From Emcibacter sp. (lineage in GTDB: Bacteria; Pseudomonadota; Alphaproteobacteria; Sphingomonadales; Emcibacteraceae): a stretch of 6,602 nt of DNA. Shown one piece after another: positions 1-5,400 of this stretch (its first letter is position 1; every line of letters starts with the position of its first letter). Below the pieces are notes generated by a model that was not told where the DNA came from, made no database searches, and was given only the letters and a program-made list of their open reading frames with translations. The stretch covers positions 1 through 6,602 of the forward strand of contig JAGLJX010000086.1 of the NCBI GenBank assembly GCA_023142175.1, given 5' to 3'. The position numbers were made by a program, and so were the translations under genes.

Positions 1-335
1 GCCGCCATCAAAACCGCATGGATACCTATGATATTCTCCATAAATATCCCCATGACTATAAGGTGATTTTTGTGGGTGATGCCTCCATGAGTCCTTACGA
101 AATTGTCTATCCGGGCGGTAGTGTGGAGCATTGGAACGAGGAAAGCGGCGAAGTATGGATGAAACGGGTGCTGGAAATATACCAGAGTGCCATATGGCTA
201 AACCCCACAAAGGAAGCCCATTGGGACTACACCCATTCCATTTCCCTGATGCGCCAGCTAATGGATGAGCGTATGTATCCGCTCACCGTTGGCGGTTTGG
301 AAGCGGCCATGAAAGAACTTAGCCGAAAACAATAA
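1..335 (+). CDS. VWA-domain (CoxE-like) protein, C-terminal part
   Basis: This is the last 110 residues of a gene that starts before the window; the reading frame begins at base 3 and ends with TAA at 333-335. The segment IFVGDASMSPYEI, followed by GGSVEHWNEE, WLNP and RMYPLTVGGLEAAM, is what I recognise from the C-terminal half of the uncharacterised alphaproteobacterial VWA proteins related to CoxE (COG3825 type). Family members usually sit beside a MoxR-type AAA ATPase and are thought to act with it as a cytoplasmic chaperone or metal-insertion pair; that partner would lie upstream, outside the window. The DASMS string matches the DxSxS metal-site pattern, but the main MIDAS motif of the domain would normally lie further N-terminal, so I do not assign it. 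The internal ATG at 18 is not a start, because the family similarity continues upstream of it (RHQNR). Family call fairly sure; biological role unknown. Confidence 0.75.
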   Translation, partial: RHQNRMDTYDILHKYPHDYKVIFVGDASMSPYEIVYPGGSVEHWNEESGEVWMKRVLEIYQSAIWLNPTKEAHWDYTHSISLMRQLMDERMYPLTVGGLEAAMKELSRKQ

Positions 336-336
336 T

Positions 337-837
337 CTATCTACTATATTTTTTAATGGCCTCCGCAAGCCCAAGCGTAAGCTGCGAGCCGATTGCACCA
401 CCATCACCGCTGATACGGTCTTTAATCACCACACGCATGGCATCAATATGGGTTTTTATGATTTCCACATTTTTATCAGATGTCGCAGTCCTAACGCCGG
501 TAAAGTCATATAGCCCATCGGCAAAATTGGACATTAAGGGATAACCAAACGTCCCACCCTGCCCGCGCATATCATGGGCGATGGCGTGTAGCTGTTCAAA
601 ATGTTGAAATCTTTGTTCCGGTGTATCCACACAGCGCCGATGCACATCAGACAGCTGCTGAATTAGCCCTGATACCCAGTCGGGATAATCTTCTGACATC
701 TCGTCCAAAACAGCCATGGCTTCTGCCATCAACGCTTCATCAAAGGTAACCTCATCATCATTAACGGGGCCCAAGCCCAATGTCTTTTCCTTCAGCTTAT
801 TTTTAAACCGATAAAAACGTACACTAACTTTAACCAT
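337..837 (-). CDS. HPt (histidine phosphotransfer) domain protein
   Basis: A 166-aa protein with one HPt domain, expected to carry a phosphoryl group on a histidine between a hybrid kinase and a response regulator in the cytoplasm. The motif HDMRGQGGTFGYPL (about residues 88-101) fits the HPt pattern H-x-x-(K/R)-G-x(5)-G-x-x-L, making H88 the likely phosphoacceptor; R91 replaces the more usual lysine. The helices before it (about 33-87) and after it (about 102-140) suit a four-helix bundle. The N-terminus is short and basic (VKVSVRFYRFKNKLKEK). I chose the ATG at 837 over an in-frame ATG at 864 because GGAGG lies six bases before it and the start overlaps the upstream gene's stop. The gene is the second of an operon with the response regulator, which is its obvious partner. 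Its stop codon is one base from the stop of the convergent VWA gene. No histidine kinase is visible. Confidence 0.82.
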   Translation of the reverse strand: MVKVSVRFYRFKNKLKEKTLGLGPVNDDEVTFDEALMAEAMAVLDEMSEDYPDWVSGLIQQLSDVHRRCVDTPEQRFQHFEQLHAIAHDMRGQGGTFGYPLMSNFADGLYDFTGVRTATSDKNVEIIKTHIDAMRVVIKDRISGDGGAIGSQLTLGLAEAIKKYSR

Positions 838-1381
838 TAACAACCTCCACTTCTGGACTGTCATAGGTAAATTTCCGTCTATCCCCTCCCTTAATGGGAA
901 TTAATTGTCGGCGGCGGTCTGGGCCAAAATATGATGCGGTATGCACAAACTGTCGTGGTTTGTTAATGACCGAAGATATTTTGTCCGCCAGTGCATTAAC
1001 GGTGAAGGGTTTAGACATGAATTCATTAACCCCCATGGCACGAGCATCATGCACGCGCTTTGGTTCGGAATATCCGGTTAACATCAAAAAGGGTATAAAA
1101 CGGTCCGGGCTATCTTTATGGCGTCTGATCCAACGCAACAGAAGCATCCCATTCACTGGCGACATTTCCCAATCCGATATGATCATATCTATGTTCATCA
1201 TCCCGGCTTTCATGGGGTTATCCGCAACCAGCTTAATAAAATCAATGGCCTGTGTGCCATCGTCAACGGATTTGACGGAGCCTACACCTAACACACGAAG
1301 GCAGTTGACAATCAATGATCTGATGAACTGACTATCTTCCACGACTAAGATGCTGATGCGGCTTAAATCTATATTACTCAT
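830..1381 (-). CDS. Single-domain CheY-like response regulator with basic C-terminal tail
   Basis: A 183-aa protein made of one receiver (REC) domain at about residues 8-140 plus a 40-residue tail. The REC residues are complete: acidic pair E15-D16 in ILVVEDS, phosphoacceptor D70 in IISDWEM, T102 in LMLTGYS, and K124-P125 in FMSKPF. There is no DNA-binding or enzymatic output domain, so it should act by protein contacts or as a phosphate carrier, as CheY or Spo0F-type proteins do. The tail has SYFGPDRRRQ and then GGDRRK, a Gly-Pro-Asp-Arg-rich short motif that I recall from other alphaproteobacterial signalling proteins, without known function. AGGAA lies just before the ATG at 1381. It is the first gene of an operon whose second gene, the HPt protein, starts 8 nt inside its 3' end (shared ATGGTTAA). 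The spacer upstream holds a candidate promoter. The cognate kinase is not in the window. Confidence 0.88.
   Translation of the reverse strand: MSNIDLSRISILVVEDSQFIRSLIVNCLRVLGVGSVKSVDDGTQAIDFIKLVADNPMKAGMMNIDMIISDWEMSPVNGMLLLRWIRRHKDSPDRFIPFLMLTGYSEPKRVHDARAMGVNEFMSKPFTVNALADKISSVINKPRQFVHTASYFGPDRRRQLIPIKGGDRRKFTYDSPEVEVVNG
844..848 (-). promoter_or_regulatory. Strong Shine-Dalgarno deciding the HPt start
   Basis: The minus strand reads GGAGG, then TTGTTA, then ATG. The six-base spacing is near ideal and places the HPt start at 837 rather than 864. The site lies inside the last codons of the response-regulator gene, so initiation probably depends on, or is helped by, ribosomes finishing that gene. 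Confidence 0.8.
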
Positions 1382-1467
1382 ATGTTCCTGCTATTTTTCT
1401 GTTTAGCCTCTGTGTCAAACTTCTCTTTAATGTTAACCATAAAAGACTGAAGTAAATAAAAAATGAA

Positions 1468-1497
1468 CTTATACTTAAATACAATAGAGAAATTCAA
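1468..1497 (-). promoter_or_regulatory. Candidate promoter for the REC-HPt operon
   Basis: On the minus strand TTGAAT (1497-1492) and TATAAG (1473-1468) are separated by 18 bases, a fair sigma-70-type match (4/6 and 5/6). Transcription would start near 1461, leaving a leader of about 80 nt before the response regulator. Another TTGACA (1420-1415) lies nearer the gene but has no convincing -10 at the right distance. Predicted by eye only. Confidence 0.4.
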
Positions 1498-1501
1498 ATG
1501 C

Positions 1502-1530
1502 TTGTTGCTACCGTAACTGCCTGATATAAT
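1502..1530 (+). promoter_or_regulatory. Candidate extended -10 promoter for the coiled-coil gene
   Basis: TTGTTG (1502-1507) and a perfect TATAAT (1525-1530) are separated by exactly 17 bases, and TGA directly before the hexamer gives an extended -10. Transcription would start near 1537, a leader of about 35 nt. Only a weak purine-rich stretch (about 1544-1560) precedes the ATG at 1572, so the promoter looks stronger than the ribosome binding site. Its -35 is four bases from that of the opposing promoter. Confidence 0.55.
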
Positions 1531-1571
1531 ACATAATATTTTTAGGAAAAAAAGAAAAGAACAATCTAAAT

Positions 1572-3950
1572 ATGACTAACAGTAAAACCAAGGGTCCGGA
1601 GCAAACCATCACTCCCGCAGATACAGTACAGAATAACATATCTAATGGAACCACGAGCCAGACTTGGCATAGGCGTTTTTGGCCACTATTGCTCTGTTCT
1701 GTCTTAAGCATAATATGGATCGCAATATGTTTATGGTGGTTTATGAGTTCAGGCAGAACCATTAGCCAATTACCTGTTTATGAGGCTGGGGGACTGATGG
1801 CGACAGCCTCCCTTCCCCTGATTCTAATATGGCTGATGGCATTGGTCTATCTGCGTACAGACCCCCTGCGGGATCACCGGATGGCCCTTGCTCAGGGCTT
1901 GGATGGAATTCTAAAGCCCCTTGATATCGCCCAAAAGCGTGTTAATAACATCGTGGCCGAATTGAACAAAGAAATCAACCATGTAGAAGCCGCGAGCGAT
2001 ATTGCCGCAACACATATTGATAATCTTGAAAACCGTTTCCAGAAGCAGATTACAAACCTGTTTGAAGTCACCACCAATGCGGAAGTCAAGGCCATCAACA
2101 TACAAAAGATGTTAACCGCTGAAAGGGAAGCCTTTAGCCAACAGGTAACAGAAGTAAGTGAGCATATAACCGATCTGGAAAATATGTTCAAGAAAATCAA
2201 TCTTAGCCGTGAGACCATTACCAGTACCAGCCGTGAAATATCTGAAAACTGTGAAGCTTCAGAAAATAAACTGGACAATATAAGCCAGACTCTTATCGAA
2301 AGACAGGCGGCCCTGACCGATACCCTGGCTGAACTTTCCAATAATACTGATCAGATATGTGGCAAAATGGATAAACAATCCGCGGTCATTACAGAATTGA
2401 GCCAAATAACTGCACAGGAATCAGGCAAAATCACAGCCACACTCCAGGATCAGACCATGAGCCTGTCCGCACTGGCAAGGGAGGCGCTGGAATTGACATC
2501 ACAAAGCGGCGCAGCATTTCAATCACAGGCAAAGTCCATAAGAGTGGAACTTGATGAGGCCAGCGACAGTTTTAAATCCAACGCTGCCGCGATAGTGCAA
2601 TCCTCACAAACCCTGTCTGAAAATCTTATTAATCACATGAACCGTGCAACAGATGATCTTGACACCAAGAGCGAGACTTTGGAACATTCCATTGCTGTGC
2701 GGGCCAGAATGATTGAGGAGGCTCTTGAGAAACAGGCCGAAAATGCAAAGAAATTCATCACAGGCCAGGGGGAAGAATTTATCGGCAAGATGGATGCAAC
2801 CGTTTTATCACTCGAATCTCAGGCAAAAAGAGTGGACGATGCCGTTAAGCAAACCACCGAGAGTCTGGACGTAAATACCGGAAAAATGGACGATCACTAT
2901 GTCGCATTTGAGCAATTGTCAGAGAAATTTAATATTCAGGTAAATCAGTCAGAAGACCAGTTGAAGGCACATCATGAAGAATTCGTCACGAGCCTTACCG
3001 ATGTTTCAGGTTATCTGGATGACAGCCTGCAAAAACTTAAAAATCAAACTGGCTCGCTCGGCGAACATGCTCAGGAAATTATCAGCAACATCGTTGGGCA
3101 AACAGAGCAGCTATCAGGGCAGATTGACGACATCCGCGACCGGACGGAATATACGGTTCGTAATATTCAGGAAATGGGGGAAACCGTAAGCCATCATTTC
3201 ACCGCCACTGATGCGCAGGCCGCCTCCCTGTCGGAAAACTGGTTAAAGACCGCAACACTTGTAGAAAATCAATGTTCGGACACCATGTCAAGACTGGATG
3301 GTCTGGCGGCAAAACTGGTGGAAATCGAAAAAGAAAATGCCAAGGCTGCTGATGCGGCAGAAGGCACGGCATCCAAAGTGGCTAATCAAATGGGCCATGC
3401 CTCAGAAAGCATCTTTCTGGCTTCCGCTAGCGCCATTGAGGCCGCCGATGAAACCAACCGGGTCATCGATGAACATTCCGAAAAATTACACCAGCTTATC
3501 AATGCCCTTCAGCTTTCCAACAAAAGTATTCTGATTGATGCCGAAGCCATTGAGCAGAAAAATCGGGATAAGGGTGGAAATCAATTCTCGCAGCTTGCAG
3601 CAAAGGTACTCGAACAGCTCCAGACCCTGTCCATCGACATTAACCGTTATTTTGAGAGTGATGTCCCTGACAAAGTCTGGCAGTCCTATGTTGACGGCGA
3701 CAAAAATACTTTCGTCCGCCGACTTAAAAAAGTAACCGATAAGAAACATACTGCCAGCCTGCGGGAAAAAATTAAATCTGATTCAGAATTTCGTAAACAG
3801 ACTTTGGAGTATATTCAGATTTTCGAAGACTTAATGTCTCAATCCATGTCCTCAGATAACTACAACACCTTCAGCGTGGCCCTGATTTCATCAGAAACCG
3901 GCAAAGTATATCTGGCTCTGGCTCAAGCCATGAACAGATTCAATGCTTAA
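1572..3950 (+). CDS. Inner-membrane coiled-coil protein, TipN-like (putative)
   Basis: A 792-aa protein with three parts. Residues 1-35 are polar. Two membrane helices follow at about 37-58 (after basic WHRRF) and 73-94 (before basic RTDPLRDHR), with a short loop of about 14 residues between them; the positive charges place both termini in the cytoplasm. Residues about 105-660 are rich in E, K, Q, S, A and L with heptad-like spacing and almost no proline, indicating a long coiled coil. Residues about 670-792 form a compact C-terminal segment including YFESDVPDKVWQSYVDGD, FVRRLKK and SSETGKVYLALAQAM. Two N-terminal membrane helices plus a very long cytoplasmic coiled coil is the plan of Caulobacter TipN, the new-pole marker that positions the flagellum, and the length is close (TipN is a little longer). 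No HAMP or chemoreceptor signalling hairpin is evident, which argues against a methyl-accepting protein. The family link rests on architecture, so it is tentative. It is divergent from the REC-HPt operon and ends at a clear terminator. Confidence 0.85.
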   Translation: MTNSKTKGPEQTITPADTVQNNISNGTTSQTWHRRFWPLLLCSVLSIIWIAICLWWFMSSGRTISQLPVYEAGGLMATASLPLILIWLMALVYLRTDPLRDHRMALAQGLDGILKPLDIAQKRVNNIVAELNKEINHVEAASDIAATHIDNLENRFQKQITNLFEVTTNAEVKAINIQKMLTAEREAFSQQVTEVSEHITDLENMFKKINLSRETITSTSREISENCEASENKLDNISQTLIERQAALTDTLAELSNNTDQICGKMDKQSAVITELSQITAQESGKITATLQDQTMSLSALAREALELTSQSGAAFQSQAKSIRVELDEASDSFKSNAAAIVQSSQTLSENLINHMNRATDDLDTKSETLEHSIAVRARMIEEALEKQAENAKKFITGQGEEFIGKMDATVLSLESQAKRVDDAVKQTTESLDVNTGKMDDHYVAFEQLSEKFNIQVNQSEDQLKAHHEEFVTSLTDVSGYLDDSLQKLKNQTGSLGEHAQEIISNIVGQTEQLSGQIDDIRDRTEYTVRNIQEMGETVSHHFTATDAQAASLSENWLKTATLVENQCSDTMSRLDGLAAKLVEIEKENAKAADAAEGTASKVANQMGHASESIFLASASAIEAADETNRVIDEHSEKLHQLINALQLSNKSILIDAEAIEQKNRDKGGNQFSQLAAKVLEQLQTLSIDINRYFESDVPDKVWQSYVDGDKNTFVRRLKKVTDKKHTASLREKIKSDSEFRKQTLEYIQIFEDLMSQSMSSDNYNTFSVALISSETGKVYLALAQAMNRFNA

Positions 3951-3974
3951 ATATCAGTTTGTAATGTTAGATCT

Positions 3975-4064
3975 CGCTGCCTTTAATTGTGGCAAGGCAG
4001 CCAAGACGAAGTGTGCGACAGCACACAAGATGAAGGCTAACGATGTCCACGGTTAAAGGCAGCG
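3975..4064. repeat. 90-bp nested palindrome between convergent genes
   Basis: An outer stem pairs 3975-3992 (CGCTGCCTTTAATTGTGG) with 4047-4064 over 18 positions: 16 Watson-Crick and two G-U pairs as plus-strand RNA. Inside it AGCC (3999-4002) can pair with GGCT (4035-4038), and at the centre GTGTGC (4011-4016) pairs with GCACAC (4021-4026) around a GACA loop. The two sides of the middle internal loop are near-identical direct repeats, CAAGACGAAG (4002-4011) and CAAGATGAAG (4026-4035). Neither side ends in a T-tract, so it is not itself a classical terminator. It could be a dispersed palindromic repeat, a 3' RNA-stability element or a small structured RNA; no family was recognised. Confidence 0.75.
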
Positions 4065-4093
4065 CGACCTAAGCGGCTTGGTCGTCTTTTTTT
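4065..4093 (+). terminator. Intrinsic terminator of the coiled-coil gene
   Basis: CGACC (4065-4069) pairs with GGTCG (4080-4084), and after a bulged T, AAG (4071-4073) pairs with CTT (4077-4079) around a CGG loop; seven Ts follow at 4087-4093. This suits Rho-independent termination of plus-strand transcription from the 792-aa gene. It directly abuts the nested palindrome and lies over the last codons of the convergent DUF2336 gene, so the two genes share this DNA. Confidence 0.7.
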
Positions 4094-5190
4094 GATGACC
4101 CAAGTTTGGTTATGAAATAATCCAGATTTTCCGCATCAAAGTCATCCTCATTATTGGTCAACATACGTTCTAGCATACGTTTCTGGAACCGATCACGGTC
4201 ATCAGAAGCACTGGTTTCCATGTCCTTGGTCACATCCAGTGCCGCCATCACAATCGGCAGCATTTGAGGTGATAATTTACATTCCCGGTAGATAGCAGCA
4301 AGGCCCATGCTTCCCCGGTCATGAATCAATTTATAAGCGCTGCTCACCGGAATATTACAGAGTTTGGCAAGAGCCGCTTCAAAGAATACCACATCCCCCA
4401 TGCAGATGGCCCGGAATATTAATGTCTCGGTCAGGCGCCCATGTTCATGCATCTGCTCTACTAGCTTTCTCACATCCATAACATCCGCGCCATCGCTCAG
4501 CAAGCTAACCGTTGCCCGCTCCCGCGCACTCAGGAACAGGTCCATGACCATATCCGGCGTCATTTCATGATGTGTGACCAGATGATCGCGCACTTTTTCA
4601 GAGACGAGGGACACCAGTCGTTCGGCTACTCCAATAGGCAATTGCCCACGGTTGGCAAGGGAATCACTTACGGCCTCTACTTCGCCATATTTATCCATGA
4701 CCTTACCCATGGTTTCTTCCTTAAGGTCCGCGCCTTCGTTTGAAACCAAGGTAGAAATCACTTCCTCACTTTCGCTATTTTCAACGATTGCATCGGTCAA
4801 ATCTGAGGACAGGCTTTCCCGGCGCGCAATGGCCATCTGACCTTCGGCACCTTTACTCTTAACAATTTCCACTAAATCATCATCGGTAAGAACTTCTGAA
4901 AATTCAAGCATGGGGCCAGCCACACCAACCACATCATTGGCGAGCGAGACGGCAACATCATGGGGAACATCGGGATTATCTTTCAGGCTATCAGACAAAG
5001 CGGACCGAACGCGCTCTTCCGCATCACGCACCATAATCTTGAAAATATCCTCGGCAATTTTCCGCTCGCTTTCACTAAGCTTTCCCGTATTGAATTTTTT
5101 ACTGACTTTAATTGCAGCTTCCGCACGGTTTTCTGCTGTGGGGTCACTGAGTAATGATTGAATATCCGAGCTTGTTAAATTATCCGTCAT
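4069..5190 (-). CDS. DUF2336 family protein
   Basis: A 373-aa, mostly helical, acidic soluble protein with no signal peptide or membrane helix. I recognise the DUF2336 (PF10098) pattern, common in alphaproteobacteria: VAGPMLEFSEVLTDDDLVEI (about 90-109), QMAIARRESLS (about 118-128), LVSNEGADL (about 148-156), and the later segment ARERATVSLL through FEAALAKLCN and AAIYRECKLSP (about 222-308). The short helical repeats look HEAT-like, suggesting a protein-interaction scaffold, but the biochemical role of the family is unknown to me. I chose the ATG at 5190 (MTDNLTSS) over one at 5253 because the extra 21 residues (MAYSSWQVCN...) do not look like the family and lack a ribosome binding site, while AAAGG stands 11 bases before 5190, a rather long spacing. 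The C-terminus (SSKKDDQAA) is encoded over the opposing gene's terminator. The gene stands alone, divergent from the symporter. Confidence 0.82.
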   Translation of the reverse strand: MTDNLTSSDIQSLLSDPTAENRAEAAIKVSKKFNTGKLSESERKIAEDIFKIMVRDAEERVRSALSDSLKDNPDVPHDVAVSLANDVVGVAGPMLEFSEVLTDDDLVEIVKSKGAEGQMAIARRESLSSDLTDAIVENSESEEVISTLVSNEGADLKEETMGKVMDKYGEVEAVSDSLANRGQLPIGVAERLVSLVSEKVRDHLVTHHEMTPDMVMDLFLSARERATVSLLSDGADVMDVRKLVEQMHEHGRLTETLIFRAICMGDVVFFEAALAKLCNIPVSSAYKLIHDRGSMGLAAIYRECKLSPQMLPIVMAALDVTKDMETSASDDRDRFQKRMLERMLTNNEDDFDAENLDYFITKLGSSKKDDQAA

Positions 5191-5309
5191 TGAATCTATT
5201 GCCTTTATTTTGAACAAACTACAATTACACACCTGCCAACTACTATAAGCCATAAAAGATCAAGTAGCCTAGTGTATATTTTTCTGTGTCCTATTTTTCA
5301 TAAAAGAGG

Positions 5310-5324
5310 TTAAACTGTCGTTAA
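5310..5324. promoter_or_regulatory. CtrA-type box TTAA-N7-TTAA
   Basis: TTAAACTGTCGTTAA matches the full binding-site consensus of the alphaproteobacterial cell-cycle regulator CtrA. Its second half coincides with a possible -35 for the symporter gene. The spacer is AT-rich, so a chance match is possible (a few percent by rough estimate). Confidence 0.4.
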
Positions 5325-5349
5325 TTTAAGTTATAAGAATCAACATAAT
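5321..5349 (+). promoter_or_regulatory. Weak candidate promoter for the symporter gene
   Basis: TTAATT (5321-5326) and CATAAT (5344-5349) are 17 bases apart. The -35 is poor, and it overlaps the CtrA-type box, an arrangement seen in CtrA-activated promoters. The leader would be about 45 nt. Predicted by eye in very AT-rich DNA. Confidence 0.3.
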
Positions 5350-5389
5350 TAAAAAAAATGTATATATCTTTACTTTATCTGTCATTTAT

Positions 5390-5394
5390 AGGGA
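5390..5394 (+). promoter_or_regulatory. Shine-Dalgarno of the symporter gene
   Basis: AGGGA followed by six bases and ATG supports the start at 5401 rather than the in-frame ATG at 5413. Confidence 0.65.
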
Positions 5395-5400
5395 TTTTCA

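Larger units (their letters stand above)
1382..1571. other. Divergent spacer between the REC-HPt operon and the coiled-coil gene
   Basis: This 190-bp AT-rich spacer contains the two back-to-back candidate promoters. It also holds GTTAACCAT (1432-1440), which resembles a CtrA half-site, within the presumed leader of the response-regulator transcript; no full TTAA-N7-TTAA is present. No further gene or RNA structure was recognised. Confidence 0.5.
5191..5400. other. AT-rich divergent regulatory spacer
   Basis: This 210-bp region separates the DUF2336 gene (minus) and the symporter gene (plus). It holds a TTAA-N7-TTAA box (5310-5324), an A8 run (5351-5358) and two GANTC sites (5192-5196 and 5337-5341); two such sites are near chance expectation. 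I found no convincing sigma-70 promoter for the DUF2336 gene; TATAGT on the minus strand (near 5245) lacks a good -35. No small ORF or RNA gene was recognised. Confidence 0.5.

Noticed and set aside
831..841. TTAACCATTAA as a CtrA site
   Set aside because: The spacing between the TTAA halves is three, not seven, and the bases are explained by the overlapping stop and start codons.
894..1331. 145-codon plus-strand open frame opposite the response regulator
   Set aside because: It is antisense to a complete REC domain with all catalytic residues; its own product resembles no family and has no convincing ribosome binding site.
1508..1762. 84-codon minus-strand open frame covering the start of the coiled-coil gene
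   Set aside because: Its hydrophobic stretch is the antisense of the first membrane helix, and it runs through the plus-strand promoter region without a ribosome binding site.
1892..2341. 149-codon minus-strand open frame within the coiled-coil gene
   Set aside because: The long open frame is a by-product of the biased codon composition of the coiled coil on the other strand; the product is low-complexity (S, L, V, R rich).
1572..3950. Methyl-accepting chemotaxis protein
   Set aside because: Two N-terminal membrane helices and a long coiled coil are shared with chemoreceptors, but the periplasmic loop is only about 14 residues, no HAMP is seen, and the conserved signalling hairpin is absent.
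4011..4026. Small hairpin GTGTGC-GACA-GCACAC as a stand-alone terminator
   Set aside because: No T-tract follows on either strand; it is better explained as the centre of the larger nested palindrome.
5191..5400. Riboswitch or leader RNA upstream of the symporter (for example a glycine riboswitch)
   Set aside because: The probable leader is short and AT-rich with no conserved riboswitch core or strong stem visible.
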